A DNA stretch of 64,000 bases from assembly GCA_963707665.1 (NCBI GenBank), contig CAVPQU010000003.1:1-64000 (forward strand). Reading direction: 5' to 3'. A model generated the notes under the pieces. That model saw nothing but the letters and a program-made list of their open reading frames with translations, was not told the origin of the DNA and searched no databases. Made by a program: the position numbers and the translations under genes. Source of the DNA: DATJCV01 sp963707665. Lineage in GTDB: Bacteria > Pseudomonadota > Gammaproteobacteria > Burkholderiales > Burkholderiaceae_D. The first letter of the stretch is position 1. Each line of letters starts with the position of its first letter. Below, piece by piece: positions 1-13,281 of this stretch.

Positions 1-957
1 CCGCGCCTTCAGGTAGCGCAGGTACCAGAGGATACTTTGGAACGTCTTCCCGCGCCGGAGCAGAAAGCGCGAATGCATGCGCATTTCCTTATAGTTCTGC
101 GGCACTTGATCGAGTGGCATGTCGGCCCAGGGCGACATCTGGTGGTACTTGAAGAACAGGTCGCGCGATTCGTGCAAACACCATTCGTTCCAGGGCTTGA
201 CGGCGCCGGCAAAGTGGATGAAGCGTGGATCGTCCAGCGGTTTCATGCGGCGAATGTCGTTTTCCAGATCGCCGATCAGGCCGTACAGCAGGTTCCATTT
301 CTGCTCGATATATTGGGCGCGGCCATCCAGCGCCACGTTCAGGGCATCCTGGTCGGGAAAGCGCAGGTCGCGGCCGCCGCCGTTCAACATCACGTCGACC
401 GCCTGCTCGGTGATGCGCTGCTCGAGCCACAAGGGCACGTTCATCAGCATCACGCCGGAATTGAAGTACTTCGGCTGCGACAGCTTGAGCGCCGCCACGC
501 GCCTGACCGTGGTGGCCTCGGCGTCGGGCACCACCAGCGCCACCACGCCGTCCATGTCCCGCTGCAGTAATTCGTCGACCTTGCCGACGCACAGGATGTC
601 GGCGTCCAGGTACAGCACCTTGTCGGTGACGTCGCGCAGCACCGACGGAATCAGCAGGCGGGTAAAGATCGACGGCGAATAATAGGTCGAGGCGATGAAG
701 TGCGAAAACTCGGAAAACCGCGCCGGATCGATCAGGTGGATGTGGGTGGCGACGCCGAATTTTTGCTCCAGCTGGCGCAGGCGCTGGCGATGCTCGTCGG
801 CCACCGCAAAGGCAAACACGTGGAACACGAATTGCACTTGCGGATTGTTGTCGAGCAGCGAGGCGATGGTCGCCCCCATGCTGCGGAAGTAGTGGTTGTC
901 GACGCAAAACGCCACGTGCAGCACGTTTTTCCCGGCCGCTTCCGATATCGAATGCAT
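1..957 (-). CDS. GT8-family lipopolysaccharide glycosyltransferase (3' end runs off the window)
   Basis: Probably transfers a hexose from a nucleotide sugar to the outer core of lipopolysaccharide at the inner face of the cytoplasmic membrane. The minus-strand frame is open from an ATG at 957 to the window edge, 319 codons. The N-terminus (VLHVAFCVDNHYFRSMGAT) is the typical beta-strand start of GT8 enzymes. The DxD metal/nucleotide-sugar site appears as YLDADILC, and KYFNSGVMLMN and PDQDALN are further family blocks. A basic C-terminal tail (MRMHSRFLLRRGKTFQSIL) matches the Glyco_transf_8C segment of WaaJ-type enzymes, so little is missing. The ATG directly follows the TAG of the upstream GT9 gene, so the two are co-transcribed. 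Which sugar is transferred cannot be read from the sequence. Confidence 0.85.
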   Translation of the reverse strand, partial: MHSISEAAGKNVLHVAFCVDNHYFRSMGATIASLLDNNPQVQFVFHVFAFAVADEHRQRLRQLEQKFGVATHIHLIDPARFSEFSHFIASTYYSPSIFTRLLIPSVLRDVTDKVLYLDADILCVGKVDELLQRDMDGVVALVVPDAEATTVRRVAALKLSQPKYFNSGVMLMNVPLWLEQRITEQAVDVMLNGGGRDLRFPDQDALNVALDGRAQYIEQKWNLLYGLIGDLENDIRRMKPLDDPRFIHFAGAVKPWNEWCLHESRDLFFKYHQMSPWADMPLDQVPQNYKEMRMHSRFLLRRGKTFQSILWYLRYLKAR

Positions 958-2052
958 CTAGAGCACCTTCATGACTTGTTCCACGGTCACCGCTTCCACC
1001 CAGTCGCGCCGGCGCGCGGCGGTGATCACCGTGCTGTTGGCCGCATCGAGCGGAACCCATTCCGGATTTTTCTGACGCATCAGCGCGATCACCGGCACCC
1101 CGACCGCGTTCGCCAGGTGCATGACCGCGGTTTCGACCGAGATGATCAGGTCGCAGCGGGCGAGGATCGCCGGCAGTTCGAAAAAATTCCGCTCGGCGGA
1201 AAACAAATGGGTGCGTTCCAGCGCCTGCCGCTGCAGAAATTCGCGGATGGCCGGCATGTCGTGCGGCATGGCGTTGACGATGAAGCAGGCGTCGCGCCAT
1301 TCTTCGCGCGCCTGCATCGCCCGAATCAGTTCCGCCACCCGCTGCAGGGACCAGCAGCGCTTCTTGGTCTTGGCGAAGGAATTGACGAAGACCCGCTTGC
1401 CGCCGGCGCAGTCCCACTGGCGCAATTGCGCATCGGCCTGCTGCGCCCAGGTTGGCGGCAGCTCGACGTACGGCAAGCGCTCGGCCGGCGCGATTTGCAG
1501 CCGGAACAGAGCGGCAAACCAGCCGGCATAGACCGCGCTGATGTGCTGCGGATTGTCGCGCTCCAGCCGGTAGAGCGGCAGCACGGCATCCAGCTTGCGA
1601 TAGGCCGCCAGGCGGTGCAGCGTCAGCAGGCCGAGTTTTTCCCGCATGCCGCCGACGAAGCCGCTGGGGCTGATGGCGCGCGCCAGGGCGGCATACTGCG
1701 CCGGCCGCAGCGTCGCCAGCGACACCACGATCGGATAGTCCTGGGCGCGCGCCTCGGCCACCGATTGCCGCAGCAGTTGCGGACTGTAGGTCTGGTCGTA
1801 TACCTTGTCGAAAAACGGGCAGGCGCGCACCCAGTCGTACAAGGAATAGCTTTTCAGCATCGGCCATTTCGAGGCGTCCGCGGTGCGCCGCACCTCGTCC
1901 ACCCACAGGTGCAGCTTCAGATGCGGGTAGGCCTGCGCAAACGCGCGAAAGCAGTTTTGCAGATAGGTGAAGTCGCCCAGCGCCAGGTGGGCGATGAACA
2001 ATATCCTGTCCGATTTCTGCAGCAAATCGGCGGGAACCAGTGGGCTAGGCAT
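958..2052 (-). CDS. GT9-family heptosyltransferase-like glycosyltransferase
   Basis: Likely an LPS core heptosyltransferase or related GT9 enzyme acting at the cytoplasmic membrane. 364 residues, GT-B fold size. The N-terminal LFIAHLALGDFTYLQNCFRA corresponds to the GD-F-Y motif where GT9 enzymes bind the acceptor. The C-terminal half has ILARCDLIISVETAVMHLAN followed by GVPVIAL, the donor-binding D-T/E-x-x-x-H-L-A-x-A-x-G-x-P motif. The start is ATG at 2052, just downstream of the msbA stop at 2118. The reading frame merges upstream with msbA sequence only because of the frame breaks in msbA; it is not a fusion. The TAG stop abuts the ATG of the GT8 gene. WaaC, WaaF and WaaQ-like members cannot be separated here. 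Confidence 0.82.
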   Translation of the reverse strand: MPSPLVPADLLQKSDRILFIAHLALGDFTYLQNCFRAFAQAYPHLKLHLWVDEVRRTADASKWPMLKSYSLYDWVRACPFFDKVYDQTYSPQLLRQSVAEARAQDYPIVVSLATLRPAQYAALARAISPSGFVGGMREKLGLLTLHRLAAYRKLDAVLPLYRLERDNPQHISAVYAGWFAALFRLQIAPAERLPYVELPPTWAQQADAQLRQWDCAGGKRVFVNSFAKTKKRCWSLQRVAELIRAMQAREEWRDACFIVNAMPHDMPAIREFLQRQALERTHLFSAERNFFELPAILARCDLIISVETAVMHLANAVGVPVIALMRQKNPEWVPLDAANSTVITAARRRDWVEAVTVEQVMKVL

Positions 2053-2117
2053 CGAAGTGGTAGGCAATGGATTCTGGAAGCGTTCCCGGCGTCCGGTACG
2101 GCTGGGCGCAACGCCGG

Positions 2118-3869
2118 CTATAGCGGCGCCGACAGCGCCTCCGCCGAAAACTGCAGATGATACAGATGCGCGTAGACGCCCTGCTGCTTGAGCAACTGTT
2201 CGTGCGTGCCGCTTTCGACGATGCGCGCCGTCGGCCAGCACCACGATGCGGCTGGCGCGCTCGATGGTCGACAGGCGGTGCGCGATCACGAAGGTGGTGC
2301 GGCCGCGCATCAGCTGATCGAGCGCGGCCTGCACGGCGCGCTCGGATTCGGTGTCCAGCGCCGAGGTGGCTTCGTCCAGGATCAGGATCGGCGCATCCTT
2401 GTAGATCGCGCGCGCGATCGCCAGCCGCTGGCGCTGGCCGCCGGACAGGCGCGAACCGTTGTCGCCGATCCAGGTGTCGAAGCCGTCCGGCAAGGCGGCA
2501 ATGATGTCGCTCAGGTGCGCCGCCTGCGCCGCCGCCTTGATCCGGCCCATGTCCGGCTGTTCGTCGCCGTAGGCGATGTTGGCGGCGATGGTGTCGTCGA
2601 ACAGCACCACGTGCTGGCTGACCATCGCGATCTGCGCGCGCAGGCTGGGCAGCGCGATCTCCTCGATCGATTCGCCGTCGAGCAGGATGCGCGCCCGTGG
2701 TCGGGCGCATAAAAGCCGGCAATCAGGTTGACCAGCGTCGATTTGCCGCCGCCCGACATGCCGACGAAGGCGATCGTCTCGCCCGGTTCGACGCGCAGGT
2801 TGACCGCCTTCAGCGCCTGCTGCTTCTGGCCCGGATAGGCGAAGCCGACGTCGACCAGATCGACACGGCCGTGCACGCGCGTGCTCAGGATGCGGCCGCC
2901 GCTGCGTTCGACCGGCGCGTCGATCAGGCCGAATACGGCGTCGGCCGCCGCCATGCCGCGCTGCAGCGGTCCGTTGACTTCGGCCAGTTGCTTGAGCGGC
3001 GTCAGCAGCATCAGCATGGCGGTGATGAACGACACGAAGCCGCCGACCGTGATCTGGCCCTGGCCCGACTGGATCAGCGCCAGCACGATCACCACCGCCA
3101 CCGCGCACGCGGTCATCAATTGCGTGATCGGCACCGTCGCCGCGAAGGTGCTGGTCATGCGCATCGTGTAGCGGCGCAGATTTTCGGCGCGCTCCTCGAA
3201 ACGCCGTCGCTCATAGTCCTGGCCGCCGAAAATCTTGATCACCTGCTGCGCGCGCGTGGTTTCCTCGATCACCTGGGTCAATTGCGCATTGACTGTCAAT
3301 GCATCCTGGTTCAGCCGCTTGAGGCGCTTGCCGGTGGCGCGCACCACGATCGCCACCAGCGGCAACAGCACCAAAGTGACCATGGTCAGCACCCAGTTCA
3401 GGTACAGCAGCCAAGCCAGGAGGCCAGCCACGGTCAGCGCCGAGCGCACGATCGAGGTGAACACCTTGGTGATCATTTCGATGATCTGCTGCACTTCGAA
3501 CATCATCGAGTTGATCACGCGCCCGACCGAGTGCTCAGCGTAAAAGCCGGCCGGCACGTACAGCATGCGCTGGAACATCAGACGCCGCAGATCGTTCAGC
3601 AGGCGGCTGGACACCCAGGTCATCATGTAGGTGCTGAGGAAGGTCGAACTGCCGCGAATCGCGAAGATGCCGATTACCGCCAGCGGCACCAGCCAGTAGG
3701 AAAACGTCTGCGTGCCGGTAAAGCCGTTGTCCAGCAGCACCTTGAAGATATACGGCACCACCGGCTCGGTGGCGGCGGTCACGATCATTCCCAGGAATGC
3801 CAGCGCGAGCCGCTTCTTGTAGGGGCGGTGCATGGCGGCCAAGCGTGCCATTTGCGGAGGAAGCTTCAT
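2118..3869 (-). CDS. msbA: Lipid A export ATP-binding/permease protein MsbA (two frame breaks in this sequence)
   Basis: ABC half-transporter that flips lipid A-core across the inner membrane. The first piece (from ATG 3869) has six predicted membrane segments and the Walker A site GMSGGGKSTL. The second frame carries the Q-loop region (QIAMVSQHVVLFDD), the signature LSGGQRQRLAIARAI, Walker B LILDEATSALD and the H-loop AHRLSTI. The third frame completes the C-terminus (VESGTHEQLLKQQGVYAHLY) to the TAG at 2118. Breaks lie at about 2688-2698 and 2221-2231. Both are in GCGCGC runs, and the second is removed by deleting one G. Corrected length is about 582 residues, normal for MsbA. The gene sits at the head of the LPS transferase cluster. 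It is essential in most Gram-negatives, so it is probably intact in the organism. Confidence 0.93.
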
Positions 3870-3920
3870 TCGTCAGGTTGCCGTTTTTAATTAAATGAGA
3901 GCCTCAGAGCCACATATGGC

Positions 3921-5186
3921 TCAAGTGCCCGATAATATTTTTTTGCGCTTGATGATAAACGCAAACAGGATTGTTGCGACGATGCTGTAGAAAGTGTCGC
4001 AGGGACCCAAAATGAACATCACATCTGTCAGGCCTAGCATCAGAAATCCGCCACACAGGACCAGCCCCATGCCGGCAGCCGCCCGAATTTCACGGTCGAC
4101 ATGAAACACATCCCGTAAAAAATAGGCCCCCGGCACGAAGTACAGACAGAGAACGGCGATCAGACCGACAGTACCGAGGGTCGCCATGCTGTGCAGAATT
4201 TCATTGTGCGAATGCGCCAATGCCCGAGCGCTTGGTGTAATGATCTGACGGCGCTCCAGATCAACTAGCGCGGCGCTGAATCCTTCTTTTTGACCAACGC
4301 CGACCAAAGGATGCTCCTTGTACAACACCCATGAACCCTTCCAAAGCTGGAAACGGATGCCTACTGACGTGTCGACGTTTCGATTGCCAAAATATTCAAG
4401 CATGTCATTTTGCGCTTGCACGAGGCGTTGCTGGACCATGTTGCTAGAACCGAAGAAGGCGGTCACTAAGAGTAAGGTAGTTACCGCCACCGTCATCTGT
4501 TTGCGCATAGACATGCGTGTCCGCAAAACGAAAATTGTGATGAGGATGAACATCGGAATGCCAATCCATGTTCCGCGGGTTTGCGATAAATAAGCAGCAT
4601 AAAGACCGGCGATGCCAGCCAATAATTTCACTCCGATACCGATCCTGCGCCATGCCGTATTGCGGGCTTTACAGCCCAGCGATAGCAGAGAGAAAAACCC
4701 AAGTAACTGTGCCATCTGGGCAAATTCCAGGATCGGTATGAAATAGTCGTAACTACGAAACTCCCCTCCTCGAGTCGTCACATACATCTTGATTGCAGCC
4801 AGCAACGCCCCGGCGACAAACGCCCATTGCAGGTGCTTCATCAAGTGGTAGGGCAGCAACAATACAACCCATAAAAGGACTACGAAAAACGCCATCCTCG
4901 ATGAAGGGTCATAAGCGCTGATGACGAAGTTTTGCAACGCCAACTGGTTGATGAAAATCGCCAGCGACATTCCTGCCATCGCCAGATGCAGTGGCCAATA
5001 TTCCTTCACCAAGCCCAAAAAGGTACGATCATCCGGGCGCACCCGGCAGACTGCAGTGACAGCGGCCAGCAACAGCAGCGAGTAAAACCCCACATTCCCG
5101 GCTTTTCTGAACATCAACAGTAAGGGAGTCGTAGCCATCAATATCACGAACACCAGCCAATGCAGCTTTAGGAGCTGAATTTTCAT
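3921..5186 (-). CDS. waaL: O-antigen ligase family membrane protein (WaaL/Wzy_C)
   Basis: Probably joins O-antigen or another polymer to lipid A-core at the periplasmic face, using an undecaprenyl-linked donor. 421 residues from ATG 5186. About ten hydrophobic segments are visible. The central Wzy_C region carries YLSQTRGTWIGIP, whose Arg is a conserved catalytic-site residue. A large periplasmic loop contains GVGQKEGF and AHSHNEILHSMATLG, with the His-Asn pair of the family. The track ORF extends further upstream, but MKIQLLKLHWLVFVILMA is the natural membrane-protein start. Local base composition looks more AT-rich than the flanking genes (for example 3935-3960), common for O-antigen genes and possibly a sign of transfer. 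The family also includes protein O-glycosylating ligases, which cannot be excluded. Confidence 0.8.
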   Translation of the reverse strand: MKIQLLKLHWLVFVILMATTPLLLMFRKAGNVGFYSLLLLAAVTAVCRVRPDDRTFLGLVKEYWPLHLAMAGMSLAIFINQLALQNFVISAYDPSSRMAFFVVLLWVVLLLPYHLMKHLQWAFVAGALLAAIKMYVTTRGGEFRSYDYFIPILEFAQMAQLLGFFSLLSLGCKARNTAWRRIGIGVKLLAGIAGLYAAYLSQTRGTWIGIPMFILITIFVLRTRMSMRKQMTVAVTTLLLVTAFFGSSNMVQQRLVQAQNDMLEYFGNRNVDTSVGIRFQLWKGSWVLYKEHPLVGVGQKEGFSAALVDLERRQIITPSARALAHSHNEILHSMATLGTVGLIAVLCLYFVPGAYFLRDVFHVDREIRAAAGMGLVLCGGFLMLGLTDVMFILGPCDTFYSIVATILFAFIIKRKKILSGT

Positions 5187-5197
5187 GCGCGGCGGAT

Positions 5198-8657
<3,460 letters not shown>

Positions 8658-8751
8658 GGCCGCCATTTTACCGTGCCGCGCGCCGCCTTCACGGCAGCGC
8701 CCAGCGGCAAGTTTATAATACCGACGAATCAATGACTTAGAGAAAATCGCA

Positions 8752-9648
8752 GTGACTTCCACCGCCAACCGTTACCTGAACATCGCCGCCTACAAATTCG
8801 TCAATTTGGATGACACGGAACAAAAACGCCAGCAACTTCTCGCTTTGTGCAATCAACTCGGTCTAAAAGGCACTATTTTGCTGAGTCCGGAAGGCATCAA
8901 CCTGTTTTTGGCCGGCTTGACCGAACCGATCGGCCAATTTCTGGAGTGGCTGCGCCGCGATGCGCGCTTCGCCGATCTCGAAACCAAGGAAAGCTATTCG
9001 GAAACGCAGCCGTTCGGCCGCATGCTGGTCAAGCTGAAGGCGGAAATCATCACGATGAAACATCCGCAGATCCAGCCGGAGCAGGGACGGGCGCCGGCGG
9101 TCGATGCCAAGACCGTGAAGCGCTGGCTCGATTGCGGCTTTGATGACGCCGGCAGGCCGGTCGTGATGATGGACACCCGCAACGCCTTCGAAGTGGATGT
9201 CGGCACCTTCGCCAACACCATCGACTACCGCATCGCCAAGTTCAGTGACTTCCCCGAGGTCGTGGCTCAACATCAGCAGGAGCTGGCCGGCAAGACCATC
9301 GTCACCTTCTGTACCGGCGGCATCCGTTGTGAAAAAGCCGCGCTGCATATGCGCAGCACCGGCTTCGACAGCGTCTACCAGCTGGACGGCGGCATCCTGA
9401 AATACTTCGAGGAAGTCGGCGGCGCCCACTACCACGGCGACTGCTTCGTGTTCGACCAGCGTACCGCGCTGCGGCCGACACTGGAACCCGCCAGCGCGCC
9501 GCTGCGTTGCGCGGCCTGCGAGGCGACCGTCACGCCGCGCGAGCAACTGTCGCCGCTGTATGTGGCCGGGCAATCCTGCCCGCACTGCGCAGCGGCTACG
9601 GTACCAGTCGACAGCTCGGCACTATTGAGCGAAAATCAACAATCATAG
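8752..9648 (+). CDS. trhO: tRNA uridine(34) hydroxylase TrhO (rhodanese-domain protein)
   Basis: Makes 5-hydroxyuridine at tRNA position 34, the first step to cmo5U/mcmo5U. 298 residues. An N-terminal UPF0176-type domain (NIAAYKFVNL, KGTILLSPEGINLFLAG) precedes a rhodanese domain with the catalytic loop FCTGGIRCEKAA, whose active Cys is followed by GGIR. A C-terminal cysteine-rich segment (CAACEATVTPREQLS, CPHC) could bind zinc. The start is GTG at 8752, about 95 bases upstream of divergent dnaE. The stop TAG coincides with the beginning of an intergenic repeat element, and the neighbour on the far side is a convergent pirin gene. Confidence 0.93.
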   Translation: MTSTANRYLNIAAYKFVNLDDTEQKRQQLLALCNQLGLKGTILLSPEGINLFLAGLTEPIGQFLEWLRRDARFADLETKESYSETQPFGRMLVKLKAEIITMKHPQIQPEQGRAPAVDAKTVKRWLDCGFDDAGRPVVMMDTRNAFEVDVGTFANTIDYRIAKFSDFPEVVAQHQQELAGKTIVTFCTGGIRCEKAALHMRSTGFDSVYQLDGGILKYFEEVGGAHYHGDCFVFDQRTALRPTLEPASAPLRCAACEATVTPREQLSPLYVAGQSCPHCAAATVPVDSSALLSENQQS

Positions 9649-9709
9649 GAGTATGTTGATTTATCGTATATTTTACGCCCGGAATCGACTGCCAGATTAG
9701 GGAGTATAT
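9648..9709 (+). repeat. Intergenic 62-bp element, copy 1 (paired GTAT cores 53 bp apart)
   Basis: Begins with GGAGTATG at 9648 and ends with GGAGTATAT at 9701-9709; the two GTAT cores start at 9651 and 9704, exactly 53 bp apart. It lies between the convergent ends of trhO and a pirin gene and overlaps the last base of the trhO stop. The interior shares ACGCC (9675-9679) and an ATCG block (9684-9687) with the other copies. No ORF or clear hairpin explains it. Confidence 0.6.
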
Positions 9710-9750
9710 TTCTGACCCAAGAACGGCAGACGGCGCCGGACTGGCTGCGT

Positions 9751-10461
9751 CTAACCCGCACTGCCTGGTAAATCGAACACCAGCACTTCCGCCTGCTGGC
9801 CGTCCTCGACCCGCACCTCGGCCTCGCCGGCAAGCTTGGCGGCGTCACCGGCCGCCAGCCGCTGGCCGTTGACCGACACCGTGCCGCGCACCGCGTGCAC
9901 ATACGCCAGCCGCCCCGGCGCCAAAGGTAGGCGAGCGCTCTGCGCAGCATCGAACAGACCGGCGTACAGGCGCGCATCCTGGTGCATGCGCACCGAGCCG
10001 TCGGCGCCGTCCGGCGATGCCACCAGGCGCAGCCGTCCGTCTTTTTCGGTGCGGTCGAATTTCTTTTCCTCGTAGCTCGGCGCAATGCCGATCACGTTCG
10101 GCTGAATCCAGATCTGCAACAAATGCACGCCGTTCTGCTCGGAATGATTGAATTCCGAATGCTGCACGCCACGGCCGGCGCTCATCCGCTGCACATCGCC
10201 GGGACGGATCACGCTGCCGGTGCCCATGCTGTCCTTGTGCGCCAGCTCGCCTTCCAGCACGTAGGTGATGATTTCCATGTCACGGTGGCCATGCGTGCCA
10301 AAGCCGGTGCCGGGCGCGATCCGGTCTTCGTTGATCACGCGCAGCGGCCCGAAGCCCATATGCTCCGGATCGTAATAGTCGGCGAAGGAAAAACTATGGT
10401 ACGAATCCAGCCAGCCATGCTGAGCATGGCCGCGTTCCGCACTTTTACGTAGTTCGATCAT
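9751..10461 (-). CDS. Pirin family protein (YhaK/YhhW-type bicupin)
   Basis: Cytoplasmic cupin protein, 236 residues. The first cupin is clear: RDMEIITYVLEGELAHKDS, with the metal-ligand context THGHRDME (His, His, Glu) and a later GVQHSEFNHSEQNGVHLLQ. This is the arrangement seen in YhaK and the quercetinase YhhW. A second, degenerate cupin follows. The family is redox-responsive or dioxygenase-like, and the natural substrate is unknown. The gene is divergent from gluQ and convergent with trhO. A distinct pirin is encoded at 45829-46689. Confidence 0.9.
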   Translation of the reverse strand: MIELRKSAERGHAQHGWLDSYHSFSFADYYDPEHMGFGPLRVINEDRIAPGTGFGTHGHRDMEIITYVLEGELAHKDSMGTGSVIRPGDVQRMSAGRGVQHSEFNHSEQNGVHLLQIWIQPNVIGIAPSYEEKKFDRTEKDGRLRLVASPDGADGSVRMHQDARLYAGLFDAAQSARLPLAPGRLAYVHAVRGTVSVNGQRLAAGDAAKLAGEAEVRVEDGQQAEVLVFDLPGSAG

Positions 10462-10585
10462 GTGATTTCTCCTGGTTGCGCTATATTTTGCATAGGTCCA
10501 CTATAACCGCGGTCGCTGTGAAGCGCAGCCCGGAAATCTCGATCATTCTTAGCAGGATTTTGAATAGTTCCAGTCGATAAACAAC

Positions 10586-11521
10586 ATGCGATCCGATCCT
10601 TACGTCGGCCGTTTTGCCCCCTCTCCCAGCGGCCCACTGCACGCCGGCTCGCTGGTTGCCGCGCTGGCCAGCTTCCTGGATGCGCGCGCGCACCACGGCC
10701 GCTGGCTGATCCGCATCGAAGACCTGGATACGCCGCGCACCGTCGCCTGGCGCCGCCGACGAGATCCTGCAAGCCCTGGCCGCGTGCGGCATGCACAGCG
10801 ACGGCGAAGTGGTGTGGCAAAGCCGGCGCCACGCGCGTCTACGAGGCGGCGCTGGCGCGGCTGCGCGACCTGGTCTACGCCTGCGGCTGCAGCCGGCGCG
10901 AAATCGCCGATTCGCGCATCAACAGCGCTACCGCCGCCGACGGCGCCGTCGTCTATCCCGGCACCTGCCGCCGCGGCCTGACGCCCGGCAAGTCGGCACA
11001 CGCCTGGCGCCTGCGCGTGCCTGCTGCTGGCGCGGCGGATGACTGCATTACGTTTGACGACCGCTGGGCGGGAACGGTGCGCCAGTGCCTGTCGGCAGAA
11101 GTCGGCGATTTCGTGCTGAAGCGCGCCGACGGCATCTGGGCCTACCAGCTGGCGGTGGTGGTGGACGATGCGGCGCAGGGTGTTACGCACGTGGTGCGCG
11201 GCGCCGATCTGCTGGATTCAACGCGCACGCCAGATTTACCTGCAGCGCTTGCTGGGGCTGCCAACGCCGCACTACCTGCATGTCCCGTTGGTCAGCAGCC
11301 CCGATGGCGGCAAGCTGTCAAAGCAAACCGGGGCCAGAGCGATCGATCTGGCGCAGCCGCAGCGCGCCTTGCTGGAAGCTGCCGAGTTTTTGGGCCTGCG
11401 GCTGGGTACGGTGCGCACACTGGAGGATTTCTGGCGCCAAGCGCCTGGCGCGTGGGCGCAACGACTCGCCGAGCGAATGCCAAACCAGGCTGATGGCCGA
11501 CGTGCATGCACGCCGACCTGA
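10586..11521 (+). CDS. gluQ: Glutamyl-Q tRNA(Asp) synthetase (three frame breaks in this sequence)
   Basis: Attaches glutamate to queuosine at position 34 of tRNA(Asp), independent of a regular GluRS. The first frame shows YVGRFAPSPSGPLHAGSLVA (the HIGH-equivalent PSGPLHAGS) and IRIEDLDTPR. The second frame gives DEILQALAACGMHSDGEVV. The third holds the zinc-site region YACGCSRREI and TYPGTCR-like VVYPGTCRRG. The fourth holds RQIYLQRLLGLPTPHYLHVP and the KMSKS equivalent KLSKQ. Breaks are at about 10748, 10834 and 11224; each is cured by removing one base. Corrected length is 310 residues, normal for GluQ. The last break restores STPRQIYLQ. The enzyme fits with queG, another queuosine-pathway gene, in this window. 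Confidence 0.9.
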
Positions 11522-11551
11522 TTCGACCACCGGCAGACCGCCGGCGATTGC

Positions 11552-13006
11552 CTAGCGTTTCGGCGCGCCGCCCAGCAAGGCGGCGATCCGGGTTTTCTGC
11601 CCCTTTGCCGTCGATTTCGCTGCGCCGGCCGGCGCCTGGACGGCATCCGCGGCCGGCAGCAGGGCCGGCTCATACGGTTTCAGGAACCACGGGTCGATCT
11701 TCTCCTTGCGCGGCGCCGGCCCGTGCCCGCCACGGGCGGGCAGCGACGAGCGGGCGGCAGGCGACTTGTGCCCATGGCGGCTGTCGCCATACGAATGCCG
11801 CTCGGCCGCGGACGCCGGGCGTGGCACAAAGCCGGAAAGATCGGCCGGCACAAATTTCTGCTTGATCAGCTTCTCGATATCCGCCAGCAGGCGCTGATCT
11901 TTGTCGGAATATAACGAGATGGCGTCGCCGGACGCGCCGGCGCGGCCGGTGCGGCCGATGCGGTGCACGTAGTCTTCGGCGTTGTGCGGCAAGTCGTAGT
12001 TGATGACACAGGGCAGCTCGGCAATGTCGAGTCCGCGCGCGGCCACATCGGTAGCCACCAGCACATCGATCTGGCCGCCCTTGAACGCGTCCAGCGCCGC
12101 CATCCGCTCCGACTGCGATCGGTCGCCATGAATCGCGGTCGCCTTCACGCCCTCCTGTTCCAGCTGGCGCGCCAGGCGCGAGGCGCCGATCTTGGTATTC
12201 GAGAAGACCAGCACCTGCTTCAGCGCGCGCCCGCGAATCAGGTGCGCCACCGCATCGCGCTTGGCTTGTTCGTCAACCTTGTACACCACTTGCGTGACGT
12301 TGTCGGCAGTGGCATTGCTGCGCGCGACCTCGATCGTCACCGGCTGGTTCAGAAAACTGGCGGCCAGTTTCTTGATTTCGCCCGAAAAGGTCGCCGAAAA
12401 CATCAGGTTCTGGCGCTGCTTCGGCAGCAGGTTGATGATGCGCTGCAAATCGGGCAGGAAGCCCATGTCCAGCATGCGATCGGCCTCGTCCATGACCAGG
12501 ATCTGCGTCTGCGACAGGTTCAGCGTCTTTTGCTGGACGTGATCCAGCAGGCGGCCCGGGGTGGCGATCACGATTTCGACGCCGGCGCGCAGCGCAGCGG
12601 TTTGCGGCGCCATGTCCATGCCGCCAAAGATGACCGTCGAGCGTAGCGGCGTGTGACGGCAATAGGCCTTGACGTTATCGGCGACCTGGTCGGCCAGTTC
12701 GCGCGTCGGCGTCAGGATCAATGCCCGCACCGGGTGCCGTGCCGGCGAGGCGCTGTGGCTGGCATGCGGCAGCAACAGCTGGATGATCGGCAGCGAAAAA
12801 CCGGCGGTCTTGCCGGTGCCGGTTTGCGCCGCACCCATCACGTCGCGCCCTTTCAGCACCACCGGAATCGCCTCGGCCTGGATCGGCGTCGGATGTACAT
12901 AGCCTTGCTCTGCAAGCGCGCGGAGGATGTCGGCGGACAATCCAAAATCCTCGAAACGGATCATCGGGGTACTGGCTGGAGTGGATGCGGGCTGGTTGTC
13001 GGACAT
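11552..13006 (-). CDS. rhlE: DEAD-box ATP-dependent RNA helicase, RhlE type
   Basis: Unwinds RNA duplexes, typically in ribosome assembly or mRNA turnover. 484 residues, uninterrupted. Q motif (FEDFGLSADILRALAEQGY, PTPIQ), motif I AQTGTGKT, Ia PTRELADQ, II (DEAD) VMDEADRMLDMGF, III SATFSG, IV VFSNTK, V ATDVAARGLDI and VI HRIGRTGRAG are all present in order. The C-terminal tail after about residue 380 is rich in Ser, Ala, Arg and Lys, as in RhlE proteins that use it for RNA binding. It faces gluQ tail to tail, 30 bases apart. Confidence 0.93.
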   Translation of the reverse strand: MSDNQPASTPASTPMIRFEDFGLSADILRALAEQGYVHPTPIQAEAIPVVLKGRDVMGAAQTGTGKTAGFSLPIIQLLLPHASHSASPARHPVRALILTPTRELADQVADNVKAYCRHTPLRSTVIFGGMDMAPQTAALRAGVEIVIATPGRLLDHVQQKTLNLSQTQILVMDEADRMLDMGFLPDLQRIINLLPKQRQNLMFSATFSGEIKKLAASFLNQPVTIEVARSNATADNVTQVVYKVDEQAKRDAVAHLIRGRALKQVLVFSNTKIGASRLARQLEQEGVKATAIHGDRSQSERMAALDAFKGGQIDVLVATDVAARGLDIAELPCVINYDLPHNAEDYVHRIGRTGRAGASGDAISLYSDKDQRLLADIEKLIKQKFVPADLSGFVPRPASAAERHSYGDSRHGHKSPAARSSLPARGGHGPAPRKEKIDPWFLKPYEPALLPAADAVQAPAGAAKSTAKGQKTRIAALLGGAPKR

Positions 13007-13281
13007 GATGTGTTGCGGGCCCTCCGCAGTGCATGCGGCATGGCAGATCGTGCTGACTCGACTGCAGCCCGGAATCCGGTTTGAAGTCGGCTGCTCGGCC
13101 CATTTCCTTCCAAAGAATAGCGTTACGAGTTGACCAAATACTGGATTTTACTCGCCTTACCGGCCGCAAACCCGGATCACGCCTGTATATGGGCATGCAG
13201 TTGTGGCAAATCGGCATTTGCGCGCCACTGCCGGCACATGCAGACGATGCCGCGGAGCTATACATATTCAGGCTGATCTGG

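Noticed and set aside
700..2160. Long plus-strand ORFs opposite the LPS genes, and similar long antisense ORFs opposite dnaE, msbA, phaAB, rpoD and dctM
   Set aside because: They are His/Arg/Gln-rich with no domain motifs, as expected for the antisense of GC-rich coding sequence. The minus-strand genes explain the same bases fully.
958..3108. A 716-residue reading frame that joins MsbA C-terminal sequence to the GT9 glycosyltransferase
   Set aside because: The junction arises because a frame break in msbA lets its sequence read through into the next gene. The true msbA stop at 2118 is in another frame, and the GT9 protein has its own ATG at 2052.
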